A stretch of 64,000 nucleotides of DNA from Gambelia wislizenii (GCA_030847615.1 JAUMIR010000003.1:56777001-56841000); one strand, 5' to 3'. Counted from the first letter of the stretch, positions 41,304-53,242 are shown. Translations and numbers: made by a program. The notes: generated from the sequence alone by a model not told the origin.

Positions 41304-42423
41304 CTCTCTCATACACACACATGATCACACATCCTTTAAGTCCTATATGTATTAATATCACTCCAATTGGGCTTTCTATACTTCTTAGAGAGGTCCTAAG
41401 AGTCACTTGGGGCAGCTGATGCTTGGCTGTTCCAGCCTCTGTGCTGATAAGAACACTTCTTTGTTAGAACAAGAATTTTTTCTCCTCTCAAATCTGGGGA
41501 AAGGAGGCAGGAAACAACCTTTTCCCCTACCAACCTGCAGGTTCTCAGAAAGGGAAATGTTGCTGCTTTGTCTGAGAACATCAGAGTCCTATTGGACCTG
41601 ATCAAGATATCCCATGTGTGCCTGGGGAGCATGTGCACGTAAGGCAATGCTATTTTTGCTTTATTCCTGTTACTGCATTCTTTTTCATTCTAGTTTTCCA
41701 TCAATGAATCTGTAATTTGTACCATCAGTGATTTTGCTTTACTTTAGTATACCTCTTGAACCTAAGTTGAGTAGGAGCTCAATGGATCAGGCTCTCCAGA
41801 TTATTAAACTACCTGATGTAAGTTGTTCAGTACACCCATCCATGAAGTAAGGAAATTTTAGATTATGTTCATTATGGTCTTATTCCCCCTCAGTTGGCAA
41901 TGTGCATTTTCAAAATGTGGTAAAGAACCTTCAAAAATACATGCTAATGTATGGAAAGATGTATTAACACAGATTATTTCTAGCCTACTATCTTAATTAT
42001 TTTTATTTGTTGCACCCATGTTCTGATTTTTTTCTGATTTATGGTGATGTTTCCATTCTATCCATTGAATTGTATCTTTGTTGATTGTTAAATAAATTAA
42101 CTTATCCTAAAATGTACTGGTAAATTGGAAAGTCCTAGTGGGTGTAATTACATCTCCTCCCTTTCTCCCATGACAGGGCACCCTCCCCAAACCCATTCAG
42201 TGTCCAGGACAATGAGGGAGGACAAGTGACAGCCAGGCAGCCAGGTGGCCTTAGGAAGATGAGATCCTCCTAGAACTCTGGGGAACCCTGCAAGTTCCAG
42301 GAAACTGCCTGGCACACAGCCAGAAAACAGGTAGATGGCTTGGAGAGGGAGACATGGTGGATGGATGTGTTGAATTCCTTCACCCACCATGACAAAAAAA
42401 TAAGTTACATACACAAGTGTAAT
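41304..42423. other. Nothing recognised
   Basis: No repeat family or exon supported; a (CA)n stretch at 41,310-41,322. Confidence 0.45.
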
Positions 42424-42622
42424 TCGTATGTGTTGTGTGCCTTCCCGTCGTTTCTCACTTATGGTGACCCTAAGATGAACCTATCACAGTGTTTTCTGAG
42501 GCTGAGAGTGTGTGATTTGCCCAAGGTCACCCAGTGAGTTTTCATGGCTGAGCAGGGATTCAAACTCTGGTCTCCAGAGTTGTTCTCCAACTCTCAGACC
42601 ACTATGCCACACTGTCTCCTAC
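42424..42622 (-). mobile_element. Sauria-type tRNA SINE, near full length
   Basis: Plus strand: TGTTGTGTGCCTTCCCGTCG, TATGGTGACCCTAAGATGAA, AAGGTCACCCAGTGAG, GGGATTCAAACTCTGG (reverse-complement B box) and ACCACTATGCCACACTG (reverse-complement A-box region). The TTTGCCATTGCC segment is deleted, as in the copy at 28,703, so both may belong to one deleted subfamily. Confidence 0.85.
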
Positions 42623-43427
42623 ACCTACATTATCTTTCTAAAAGGATGCCAGCCTTTAATGTTAAAGCTAACATGCTAACATTAATTCAAAAGTAATCCT
42701 GTGACATTAGACCATGTGTGTGAGTATTGTAACATTGATATCTTGCATTAATACCTAGTAACATGTTAATGATGCATAACTTTTAATTTTTTTTAAAAAA
42801 AACAGTTAAAATAACTAAAGCAGGTCAAAAAGGCCTACCTCAATTACCTCCCCTAAAGTAACAAATTAAACTACCATAATTTGAAATGTTAGCCATAAAA
42901 TTGTTAATGATATTGATGTTAAAACAATTAAAATAACTTCTTTTAAAATGAATAACAATTACAATGAATTATGAATAATGAACTAATTTTTAACAAATCG
43001 GTTCTGAGCTTCTGGGCATGCCAGCTGTGCTGTATTTTGGAGCTATTTGCCTTATTTTGCTTGACTTCTGCCTCAGAATCTTGCTGTTTGATATCCTTGT
43101 TGTAGCTGTTGAAGAAAAGCTTACCAGGTAGCACTCAGTCCAAGAAACAATTGCTTAATGTTTTATTTAATTTTTTTTCTTGTTTGGATATGTAGATGTG
43201 GTGTTGGCAGATAAAATTCCCTACATCTGGCCACTGAGGAGAAAGAAATTTATAGATGTAAATGTATAGATGTACATTCTAAACATTCTGTCACAGTAAT
43301 TTAGTTCTAATGAAGCTGATGCACTTGTACGTCTTGGCTGTTGGAGGAGATTAAAAAGCAATGATGGCAGATGTAATGTAACAAACTGTGCATATAAATT
43401 ATGGCAGGCAATAGATTATAGATGGGG
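42623..43427. other. Nothing recognised
   Basis: AT-rich, with many TTAA and ATTAAA blocks around 42,770-42,970. No element named. Confidence 0.45.
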
Positions 43428-43553
43428 AATGTGTAGCCCCATTGTACTGTTGCAGCTGTTGTTGGATTGCAATTCCCATCAGCCATAGCCAGGTGAAGAA
43501 TGGTGTTGTTGTAGTCCAACAACATCTGGAGAGCCGTACATTCTCCAGCCTTA
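43428..43553. mobile_element. Short palindromic amniote MITE
   Basis: GGGAATGTGTAGCCC at the left and GGAGAGCCGTACATTCTCC at the right are inverted; the core is GGATTGCAATTCCCATCAGC and TGTAGTCCAACAACATCTGG. Best-preserved copy of this small family in the window. Confidence 0.7.
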
Positions 43554-43794
43554 AAAAAAAGATGCAAAGAGGAGATTGAAGGCAAGCAGATCCACAGGGA
43601 TGATGGAGGTTATATGGATGTAGATACCATGTCCATGAAGGTCACATCTCTTCTCTAAAAACATATATTATACTAAGCCTTTTTGAAATCAGTGGGATTC
43701 ATTTTACGTACAGACAACGTGAACAGTTTCACAGTTGTGTGAATGCTCAAGGCTCTCACTCCCTGTCTCCCTTGGATTCCACTGACCCAAGTAG
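43554..43794. other. Unassigned
   Basis: No feature recognised. Confidence 0.4.
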
Positions 43795-43965
43795 AATCAT
43801 AGAGTTGGAAGAGACCACAAGAGCCATTTAGTCCAACCCCCTGCCATGCAGGAATACCGAATGAAAGTATTCTTGACAGATGGCCATCCAGCCTCTGTTT
43901 AAAAACTGTAATAGAAGGAGACTCCACCACACTCTGAGGCAGTGCATTCCACTGCTGAACAATAA
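43795..43965 (-). mobile_element. CR1 LINE 3' end
   Basis: AGAATCATAGAGTTGGAAGA, GTCCAACCCCCTGCCATGCA, TGGCCATCCAGCCTCTG and GGAGACTCCACCACACTCTG on the minus strand; truncated after about 170 bp. Confidence 0.85.
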
Positions 43966-44274
43966 ACTCTTTGACATTTGGTCTCCATTTCTTTCTTAGG
44001 TTAAATGCAATATTATTTCATCTCCCCTCTCTGATTTTCCTGTGCATTTATGGAAAGATGTTCCTATGTGATGTTTGTAAAATGTAATGCTTATTGTGAC
44101 GTCATATTTGAATCTTGTCAATTAGTTTGATTTGTACTCATAGCAAATTCACTCTATGGGGTGATCACAGTTTGAATAAGTGTGATTTGCACAAGAGAAG
44201 AAGTGGGTTCACTGTGGGATATATTTGTAAGATTAATTGCTAGTTCAATTTTGTTTTGCCATTTTCTGTATTTT
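43966..44274. other. Unassigned
   Basis: No feature recognised. Confidence 0.4.
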
Positions 44275-44400
44275 TATTTTTTTATTTGAGTGTTCCTACT
44301 GTGTCCTTCAGCCAAAAAGTCTTCCAGAGTGGCTTACAAATTGTTAATTTGACAATTCCCTGCCTTTAAACTTACAATTTAAAAAGATATGAAACACAAG
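44275..44400 (-). mobile_element. L2-like LINE/SINE tail
   Basis: TTTTATTTGAGTG, TTCAGCCAAAAAGTCTTCCA, GAGTGGCTTACAAATTGTTA and CTGCCTTTAAACTTACAATT form, on the minus strand, a GTAAGCCACT...GAAGG type 3' tail. The target sequences at 27,400 and 58,560 have the same plan. Confidence 0.55.
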
Positions 44401-44795
44401 GAAAAGGGGATGGCAGTGGGAGAGGGGTGTATCTAGTGTGACATGGCAGTATCTACAATTACAATACCTTTTTGATGTCCATATATTGGCTATCAGCTGT
44501 GAGTGCCTCAGCCATTCCCAATGTGTTAGAAGTATTAACTGCATCCTCAGAGAAATGGAAACTTACAATTGTAGATCATAAACTTTTGTTGCCAAGCATT
44601 ATGTTTTATTGCAGTTAAGTTAGTATTGTGTGGAATACAGAGTTATATTCGCCTGTGTAAGACAACCAATGGAATATTGTCCTAGTTTCAATATCTAACA
44701 TTTCTTTAGATTTAGAACTGTGGCCAAGATCCTGCATTGTCAGATAATGATAACTTGTTGTCACAGTTTCATCTGACAATGTCGCCCCACCCCCC
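44401..44795. other. Unassigned
   Basis: C run at 44,789-44,800; otherwise nothing named. Confidence 0.4.
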
Positions 44796-45080
44796 CCCCC
44801 AACTTATTTTTTTCAGCCTGGCAATGCCCCAGTTGAAGAATTTCTGAGGTGTTGATGATCAGGTTGCTGAAAAATGACATGTTCAGCACTCTCCCAGTAG
44901 TGGAGTGAGCTGAGAACAGGCAGCTGGAGAGAGCTCAAGAGGTCCTGCTGCAACTGCTTATCTCAAGGTGTCCCACAACTGGAAAAAGCACTGCATGTCA
45001 TTTCCCAGTGCCTCAGTCTGCAGCACTGTGGAAGACCTTTGGTTGGGGCATTGCCAGACTGAAAAGGTGTGTTTTGGGGA
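44796..45080. mobile_element. MITE-like inverted-repeat element
   Basis: TTCAGCCTGGCAATGCCCCA (from 44,812) is inverted at 45,041-45,063 (GGTTGGGGCATTGCCAGACT). Between them are further complementary pieces (GTTCAGCACTCTCCC and CTGCAGCACTGTGG). Family not recognised; no coding sequence. Confidence 0.55.
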
Positions 45081-46026
45081 TTATGTTTGATTGTTAATGA
45101 TCATAAACCTGAATCCTCAGCAGTTACAAGATCATAACTCCACCTTATGATCTAATAACTACTGAAAAGCATGCCAGACTATGTTTGTTTCAGCCAAAAA
45201 TCTGATATTTCAGACATATTAGAAACCACTATCTTTTTTAAAAAAAGAAATTGGCCACTCAGGCTAGTGATGGAAGATACTCCTTGTGGCATATGATGTT
45301 GGCATCTCTATTGTTGAGTCCTTCTGGCTGGCTGGATTGCAGTGTATTAATTCTGTATTAGAAAAACCTTTTGATATTTGTAGATATGCATGTACTTTTA
45401 AACTGTATTCCTTTGTCTTGGAACTTAAATATTGGTCAGCATAACTGGATCTTGCATACTTTTACTGTAGCTAAAGACTCAGACTCCAAGGCTGAAAAGT
45501 CCGATATTAACCACCTATCCATCATTCCATCATAAGATGATCTTACTGATTTAGCCACATAGAAATGGGCATTTTTCAGATGTTCATTTTAAGTAAAGAA
45601 TTTTTTTTCTTTCCTCCTTTTTCTTCTTTCTTTTCTCCCTCCCCTTTCTTTTTCCCTCTTTCACCCCTGCATTTATATTTTTAAATGTTCAGTAAATATA
45701 TACTTTTAAAAGGCAGATAAGAAATTCAGAAAAAAAACACAGCACAATGATTCTAACTGAACTGCTCAGAATCCATCAAACTGTAAATCCTAGATTGAAT
45801 TAACATTTCCAGGCTGAAATCAAAATGAAAAGGCAATTTGATAATCCAGTCTTTTCCACATACTTTCTACCCTGAAATCCAAACTCCTTTCCCTCATAAT
45901 CAGCTGCCATTCAAGTTCAGCTGTTTAGTAAACCCCCAGAGATTTCCTGGGTAATGTTCATGCAACATGTCATCATTCCGACATAACTTATAAGTGAATT
46001 AAACTTGATTTTTTATGCATTTATAA
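45081..46026. other. Nothing recognised
   Basis: T- and C/T-rich stretch at 45,600-45,665; otherwise no feature. Confidence 0.45.
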
Positions 46027-46376
46027 CTAAGCAGTTTATAGAGGATGAAAAAACTCCTCATGGAATGCAAGGGGAATACCTTTTGTCCTGACGAGATCCG
46101 GTAGCAATTCACCATATTAGGAAGGGGGGGGGGACAAAAACTCCATGTGCTCTGTGATAATAGCCTTTGCTGTTTCTTGCAAAGTTTTTAAAAAATATAT
46201 ATGCAGAAATGCACATTCCCAGCCGTTTGAACAACCAATGCAAATTGGGACACATTATGGAAGTTGAAATGTGATTGTTTGGACATGTGTGATGGTGGGC
46301 TTGCCAGCAACAAAGTGGCCGGAGCCACCATTGTTGATTTTCATGGAAGTGATTGTGTGTGGTTTTTGAGCGGTAA

Positions 46377-46411
<35 letters not shown>

Positions 46412-46693
46412 AGGGAAAAAAAAGAAAAAAAAGAGCAGAAGATAGCTCTTCTGTGTCTTGGAATTAACAAGGGAAGGAATGTGAAATGGTGGGAGCTTTT
46501 GGAGAATAATAGCATGAGTAACTCACTTGCGAACACCATCTTTATTCACATGCATGCTTTGTGTGAACTTCAAACACAGATAGCTGCCCATACCAGTGAT
46601 CTTGAGAGAAAATCATGAAGACAAATGAATGCTGCTGCGATGGTGAATTCATGCACAATTATCTGCTGTTAATTTCCCCATCTAGCTGACCCC
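46027..46693 (+). mobile_element. Harbinger-like MITE, copy E
   Basis: Landmarks: AATACCTTTTGTCCTGACG, CACCATATTAGGAAGGGGG, AATGCACATTCCCAGCCG, GAGCCACCATTGTTGATTTTC, CATGAGTAACTCACTTGCG and AATGCTGCTGCGATGG. The right end, reverse complemented, is GGGGTCAGCTAGATGGGG. The left end is decayed and no duplication is seen. A pure A30 run (46,380-46,410) lies at the place where B and D have T/A runs. Confidence 0.65.
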
Positions 46694-47311
46694 TCAGTAA
46701 TGTCTCCTGGCCCAACCTCCCCCCTCCCATAACAATCAGCAGCTACAATGAGTGATGGAGGTCTTCTCAGCTCGCGATCAAGGTGTAGAAGGATGACATT
46801 TCTAGCTCCCTCCCACCCAAGACTGAGGCTGCAATGAAGAATTGTGACCAGGGTCCTGCTTCTGATTGTTGGCAGCCTCACATGCTGGTGGGAGGGGCTC
46901 GAAACCTCATCCTTCTGCACCCTGATTGGCAGCAGAACAGAATTCCATTGTTTGGTGAAGCTGCTGGCTGTTAAGATAAGTTTGGAAGGGCACCTACGGT
47001 CATGGCAATATTGCCACAATCATGAATTTGTAGTCTTATTGACTACAGAGCAGTTACAGATCTGTACCTCAAGGTTACAGTACTGTTACTGCAATACATA
47101 ATACCAACCATGATTTTCTTCCAAATCTTTTTAGACTTATTCAGGGATGCTTCAAAGTACTCATCGCTAAGAGTTGAGTAGGGATAGGGCCTCACCAAGT
47201 AGCTCTCTCTCCAATATCTCACACACCAGAGATATCCTCTGTGACCTCTGTGCCAATAATGCAAACATTCACTTATATTTTTATGCACATGTATTTGGTG
47301 TAAATTGTGTA

Positions 47312-47313
<2 letters not shown>
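46694..47313. other. Unassigned
   Basis: Mixed sequence with a GC-richer part at 46,700-46,940. No repeat or exon supported. Confidence 0.4.

Positions 47314-47345
<32 letters not shown>
47314..47345. repeat. (TC)n, tail of the LINE on the minus strand
   Basis: About sixteen TC units directly abut the LINE 3' end. On the minus strand this is a (GA)n tail; the copy at 447 has a shorter version, so the tail is part of how this LINE ends. Confidence 0.85.
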
Positions 47346-47347
<2 letters not shown>

Positions 47348-47379
47348 CTTTTCTTCGCAAACAAAGATTCAGGAAGGAC

Positions 47380-50300
47380 TCATACTGTGCTTTCTGCAAG
47401 CGCGCTGATGACTGAAAAGGCCAATCCGTGATAAACAAGTCCAGTTGCAGAAAACACAGCAGAAGGTCTCCTTGGGTGATGTTTCCGGGTTGTGATTCTT
47501 TCTGCGTTGTCGTTTCTCTTCAAGACTAGTTCGGTGTGAGTTCTCAAATAAAGCTGCAGCATTGTGGATAGTGCGTCTCCATGCCTCCTGATGTGAAGCC
47601 AGAGCGGACCATTGTTGGTGATCAATTTGGCCAAGCCTGAGATGTTGTTTCAGGGAGTCTTGTATTGCTTTTTTGGAGTGCCTCTCTTGCGCTGACCCAT
47701 GGCGAGTTCACAGTAGAGTAGTATTTTTGGGAGGGGATGGTCCTCCATCCTAGAAACGTGCCATGCCCAGTACAGCTGTGTTCTCAATATCGTAGCCTCA
47801 ATGCTGGTGATCCCTGCTTGCTCAAGGACAGCAACATTCATTACATAGTCCAGTGTATATTTAGGATTGTATGTATACAGCACTGATGAAAACATTTGAG
47901 GAGTCATAAGTGTTGGTGATAGGTGACCCATGTTTCAGACCCGTAAAGGTGAATAGACAGTACAATGGCTCTATACACACTGATTTTTGTGCTTCGCCTT
48001 AGGTGTTTGTTACTCCAGACTCTTTTGTAAAGTCTTCCAAATGTGCTATAATGTGCCTTATAAATGTGCTATAATGTGCCTTCCAAATGTGCAAATGTGC
48101 CTTTGCTAATCTGTGATCGATTTCTTTGTCAATCTTGGCATCTGAAGAGATTTTGCTTCCCAGGTAGGTGAACTACTGAACAGACTTAAGTACAGATTTG
48201 CCTATGGCAATGTGGGAATGGTGGTGTTCGTCCTGTGGTGCAGGCTGGTAAAGAACTTCTGTTTTCTTCAGGTTGATTCCAGCCCAAACAGCTCTGCAGC
48301 TGTTGCAAAGCAGGATGTTAGATGCTGCAGAGCTGCTTCTGTGTGGGCAACAAGGGCAGCATCATCAGAGAAGAGCAGCTCATGGACTAGATAGTTTAGA
48401 GTCTTAGTGTGAGCCCTCAGGCAGCTAAAGTTAAACAAGCTACCATCAGTACAGTAACATATATAGATACCGTCGTCTTCTTCAAGCTCTGCCGTAGCCC
48501 TTTGGAGCATCATGCTGAAGAAGATGGTAAATAAAGTTGTTGCAAGAACACAACCTTGCTTCACTCCATTAGTTATTAGAAAGGGCTCTGAAAGAGCATC
48601 GCCATATCTGACTTGACCACGCTGGCCCTCGTGTAGCAAGATAATCATTTTGAAGAATTTGGGGGGACATCCTAGTCTTTCCAGGATCTGCCACAGAGTG
48701 TCTAGTTCAAGGGAAGTAATAGTGCCACTCTATTCTGCCTTGTTCAGGCCTCACCTAGAATACTGTGTCCAGTTCTGAGCACCACAATTCAAAAAGGATA
48801 TTGACAAATTATCCAAATTATCCATCCAGAGGAGGGCGACTAAAATGGTGAAAGGTCTGGAAACCATGCCTTATGAGGAAAGACTTAGGGAGCTAGGTAT
48901 GCTTAGCCTAGAAAAAACACGGTTAAGGGGTGATATGATAGCCCTGTTTAAGTATTTGAAGGGGTGTCACATTGAGGATGGAGCAAGCTTGTTTTCTGCT
49001 GCTCCAGAGACTAGAACACGGAGCAGTGGATGCAAGCTCTAGGAACAGAGATTCCACCTCAACATTAGGAGGAACTTTGTGACAGTAAGAGCTGTTCGGC
49101 AGTGGAACATGCTCCCTTGGAGCGTGGTGGGGTCTCCTTCCTTGGAGGTCTTTAAACAGAGGCTGGATGGCCATCTGTCAGGGATGCTTTGATCGTGATT
49201 TCCTGCGTGGCAGGGGGTTGGACTGGATGGCTCTTGTGGTCTCTTCCAACTTTACAATTCTACGATTCTACGATTCTACCTTTTCTACTCACAGTGTTGA
49301 AGGCTTTGTTGCGGTCGACAAATGTTACATAGAGACCCTTGTTCTGCTCCCTAAATTTTTCTTGCAGTTGTCTAAGGGCAAATACCATGTCTGTAGTACT
49401 CCTATTGGCTCTGAAGCCACATTGGCTTTCAGGGAGAAGTTCTTCTGTAATAGCAGGAACTAATCTGTTCAGGAGTAGCATTGCAAGGATTTTTCCAGCA
49501 ATAGAGAGCAGTGTTATACCTCGATAGTTTGAGCAATCGGATTTTGCTCCTTTTTTCTTGTACAAGGTGATGATGACTGCATCTCGGAGATCTGATGGGA
49601 ATTCCCCCTTTTCCCAGCAATTCACAAGGAGTTCGTGGAATTTAACATGGAGTACATGACCTTCGTGTTTCCAAACTTCAGGTGGGATTCCATCAGTCCC
49701 AGCTGCGTTGCCATTTTTCATCTGCTGTATGGCCTTAAGGGTCTCTTCCAAAGTGGGAGCTATGTCCAGTTCATTTTTCATCGGTTTTTGTATCATATGT
49801 TGGATACCTGAGCCTTGGACTATTCGGTTGGCACTGAAGAGACTTTGAAAGTGTTCAGCCCATCGATTCACTATGGAGGCTTTATCAGTAATTAGTGTTT
49901 GACCATCTGTACTGTTTAAGGAGCTTCGGGCCTGATAAGTAGGTCCAAACACTGCTTTAAGAGCTTCATAAAATCCTCTAAGATCACCCAGACCTGCACA
50001 GCATTGTGTCTTTTCTGCTATATTGATCCACCACTTGTTCTGCATGTCTCGGAGTTTTTGTTAAAGTTTACTACATGTGAGGTGGAAAGCTGCTTTTCTT
50101 ACATGGCAGGTTGGCTGGGCAAGGTATGCCTGGTGAGCAGTTCTCTTCTTTGCCAACAGCTCCTGGATCTCTTGGTTGTTTTCATCAAACCAGTCTTGAT
50201 TTTTCTTGTGGGAGAACCTGAGAGATTCTTCTGCAGACTGGAGGATACTATTTTTTTATATGTTGCCAAAACACTGTAGGAGAAGGATCTGTAGGGTGGT

Positions 50301-50585
50301 CTTCAAGTTTTGTTTGCAGATTTACCTGGAAGTTGTCTCTCATGGTAGCTTGTTGAAGATTGTTGACTTGGATGCCACCCTTCTTAGGTTTGAGCTTAAG
50401 ATGAAGATTTAATTTACATGTTATGAGGCGATGATCTGTTTGGCATTCTGCACTGGGCATCACTCAAGTATGACGGACATCGTGAATGTTTCTCTGGCGG
50501 ACTAGAACATAGTCAATGAGGTGCCGGTGTTTAGATCTGGGATGCATCCAGGTTGTCTTCAAGTTATCTTTCTGCCAAAAGATAG
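47380..50585 (-). pseudogene. LINE endonuclease/RT protein, broken
   Basis: Near 50,550-50,430 the minus strand encodes TWMHPRSKHRHLIDYVLVRQ and CQTDHRLITCKL, the end of an apurinic-like endonuclease (conserved DH). 50,045-49,285 is an open 250-codon segment: WWINIAEKTQ, KNGNAAGTDGIPPEVWKHEG, LYKKKGAKSDCSNYRGITLL, LPESQCGFRANRSTTDMVF and YVTFVDRNKAFNTVSRKG, covering RT motifs 0-A (catalytic Asp in FVD). After the CR1 it resumes at 48,695 with [30 protein letters not shown] and the active site FSDDAALVAHTEAALQ. Breaks: a stop after DVRHT near 50,460, frameshifts at about 50,060 and 48,270, and a short tandem duplication at 48,040-48,110. Not functional. Confidence 0.8.
48697..49281 (+). mobile_element. 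CR1 LINE inserted in the RT of the other LINE
   Basis: GGAAGTAATAGTGCCACTC, TGGTGAAAGGTCTGGAAACC ([20 protein letters not shown]), TTTTCTGCTGCTCCAGAGAC and ATTCTACG terminal repeats. The GGAGCGTGGTGGGG marker puts it in the same subfamily as the copies at 28,531 and 57,712. It separates RKG from LWQIL of the host RT almost exactly, so insertion came after decay of neither side was extensive. Confidence 0.9.
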
Positions 50586-50590
50586 TACTT

Positions 50591-52204
50591 GGTCAGTGAT
50601 CTATGGGATAAAACTAAGGATGCTAAGGATGCTAAATACTAATTTAAAAATACTAACATGAAATAATAAAAATCTCTGAAGTCTTCAGTGTTTATTATAT
50701 TATAATAGCCTTTTATTATTTTAGATCATGTCTTGTTTTAATATGCTGTACATTAGAGATGCAAAGATTAATTAATCATATAACTGGGTAGATTGTTGCT
50801 TACTTTAATGTGCACTGCTCTATGTCAAAAGCATGTCAACTACTTACAGAAATGTTATATTTAAAATATATAGATATTTGCTCCTGTGAACAAATTTAGA
50901 AGTAAAAGCTTCACATAGCAACCTCATTTTAGCAACAGCTGCTGACAGAAGTCTGTCTGTTGAGGGGGACCAAGTCTCTACATGATTTTAAAATGCTGTA
51001 GATATGGATTCATCCTTTGTTCTGTATTTTAATTTACCTGCTTTGAAATGGGAACAGCACTGTTTGGTAATATTGAAGTTTGCCTTTTGTGCTTATTCCA
51101 AGAGTACCTAAATTTCCTTAATTAAGCTGCTATTTAGTAACATCTGCTACTTCAGAAACTCAGTGAATAACAAATGCTTTGTAAGCCAACTGCAGCTTGA
51201 AGACAGTTATTGAAGGAAGACTTCCACTCTTCTCCTTTTCTCCAACAATGGAAACGTCCCACAGAATGATCTAGTGTGTATTGTTTACTTTGCCATCTGT
51301 GGACAGCCAAAAACAAAAACAAAAACAAAAAAACACACACACAAAACTGATGGACCTCTGGGATTGTCATGGGCAACCAAGTAACAGGGAGAATTGGAGG
51401 GCAGTTGAGCATGAAATTTCATCTTGAGTGTGAAGAATACTCTCTGTGCAGAGAAAAAAATAGTGAGCCAAACACTCAGATTTATAGAGTCTCAAGTGAG
51501 TTTTTCCATTTGTGCAAACATATTTTTTTCCCCAAATTGTATACATTGTGCAAATTGCATTGCTTAGCTATGGAAGCTGTTTTCTCAGTATATGAACTTT
51601 CAATAATTAGAAGCATCAACTGTAATCAGACTATCATCCTTCTGTGCTTCATCTATGTGTATGAATACTTTGCTTTGCAGAGCAAAAAGACAAGTTATTT
51701 TACAAAGACATTTTTGCACAAATTTCAGAAACCTCAATGAAAACACACAATGCTCAATGTCTCGTTCTCAAGCTGGAGGCAAGAACTCTTGCAGAGACTT
51801 GCAGTTTCTTGGCAGGTTGTCTTGAGGTGCTGAGGCAACCTGTCATTGTGAACAAGGAATTTTGTGAATATTCTTCCACCCCCTAGTTTGTTGGACTCAT
51901 ATCTATAGTTAAGTTAGCTTCCAAGAGAGAGATTGCCAACTCGGTGAAGAAGAGATAAGTGTGAAGGTATCAGTTTACACTGTTGCTTATTGCAATGGAT
52001 AGTGAGTGGCTGTTTTCCACCTCTGGAGACAAAAAGACTGTCTGAAGCACAGAGGTGGATCTTTGGGGTTCGGTGTCACCAATATGCAGGTGTCAGTCAA
52101 CTCTATCTCTCCTTTGTATCTAACCCCAAGGGAGCTGTCTCAGTGCTAAACTAGTATCTGTTGTCAGTAATAGACTGGATGGGGGCAAACAAATTGAAGC
52201 AGAA
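50591..52204. other. Nothing recognised
   Basis: AT-rich; A/C-rich low-complexity tract at 51,308-51,346. The 123-codon frame at 51,369 has no motif and no splice support. Confidence 0.45.
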
Positions 52205-52545
52205 TCCAGTTAGAAGACTCTGGAACAGCCTGTCGGAAGAGATACGACAGTTGAATACACTGTCTGAATTTGAATCAGCCCTAAAGACCAGCCTCTTCCG
52301 GCAGGCCTATCCAGATACTTTTAAACTGTGAATTTTTAAATTGTATGTTGATTGTTTTAAAATGTCTTGGTTTTACTTATTCTTTTAAATTGATATATGT
52401 TTTTAACTGATATGTGTTTTAACTGATATATATGTTTTTAACTGATATAACATAACCAGTGTTATGTTTATGTGTTTGTTGTTCTGCACCTCAATCCATA
52501 GGGAGAGGTGGGTAAGAAATAATGATGATGATGATAAAATAGAGA
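52205..52545 (+). mobile_element. L2-like LINE 3' end
   Basis: Decayed C-terminal RT (TCTGGAACAGCCTGTCGGAA, CAGCCTCTTCCGGCAGGCCT) is followed by an AT-rich 3' part ending GAGAGGTGGGTAAGAAATAA and (TGA)n. Same family as the tail at 5,000. TTTTTAACTGATAT is repeated three times at 52,390-52,450. Confidence 0.7.
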
Positions 52546-52737
52546 TTCAACCTGTGCTAGATGGACTTATACTCCACCTGAAATCTCAGGTTCGTAGCTT
52601 GGGCTCTTGGGTTCTTGAGCTCTTGGATTCATTCCTGAACTTGGATGCCCAGGTTTCAGTGGTGGCCAGGTGTGCATTTCCACACAGTTATAGGGAGCAT
52701 ATAATTTCCTTGCTGAAACAGCCTCACTGGTCCATTT
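52546..52737. other. Possible continuation of LINE sequence
   Basis: CTTATACTCCACCTGAAATC and CAGGTTTCAGTGGTGGCCAG resemble coding sequence that precedes the L2-like piece at 52,738 and may be its upstream part; too decayed to be sure. Confidence 0.35.
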
Positions 52738-53045
52738 CTGGGCACAAATCAAAGTGCTGGTTTTGACCTATAAAGCCCTATATTGCTTAGGTCCAAAGTA
52801 TCTGAAAGCTTGTATCCCTGCACATTAGCTTGCCCATGTGTTACAATCTTTGGTGGATGACTTTCTCTCCATCCCACCAACCTCTGAGGCTTGGTTGGTG
52901 GGGTCACGTGAGAAAGCCTTCTCAGTGGCTGTTCCTATGTGTTGGAACTCCTTTCCAAGGAAGGTTCAATCTTCCCCCTCTCTATTGTCTTTTCATGGAC
53001 AGGCAAAGACCTTTTTGTTTCAAAAGGCCTTCACACTAGACTGAC
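52738..53045 (+). mobile_element. L2-like LINE C-terminal region
   Basis: Translates in part as VLTYKALYCLGPKYL, then after a stop EKAFSVAVPMCWNSFPRKV, and QAKTFLFQKAFTLD, the typical YKAL-GL-P / AFS-AAP-LWN-LP / TFLF-KAF ending of L2/Jockey-type RTs. At least one stop and a frame change are present. The tail is missing. Confidence 0.7.
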
Positions 53046-53192
53046 CAGGGTGGAGTGATGTGTAACTATAAAAGTAAAGCGGCAGTGCAGCAGAAACTGG
53101 ATGTGACTTCTCTTGACTTCTGGTTTTGAAGTCAAGGGTTCCCCCTGAAAACAGCAAAATTGCTACCCATGTCCCCTAAAGGGAACAAAGAG
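53046..53192. other. Unassigned spacer
   Basis: Nothing recognised. Confidence 0.4.

Positions 53193-53242
<50 letters not shown>

Larger units (their letters stand above)
47345..50590 (-). mobile_element. Endonuclease/RT LINE, most complete copy, split by CR1
   Basis: Minus strand, from the C-terminal part of the endonuclease (about 50,585) to the (GA)n tail (47,345). The order is endonuclease end, linker, RT, thumb, and C-terminal Cys/His finger. A CR1 copy (48,697-49,281) interrupts the RT. The 5' end of the LINE, with most of the endonuclease, is missing. The family matches the widely annotated endonuclease-reverse transcriptases of sharks and invertebrates; I cannot fix the clade. Confidence 0.8.

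Noticed and set aside
46264..46539. Lys-rich and Phe-rich frames around 46,400
   Set aside because: Produced by the A30 run and nearby A-rich sequence.
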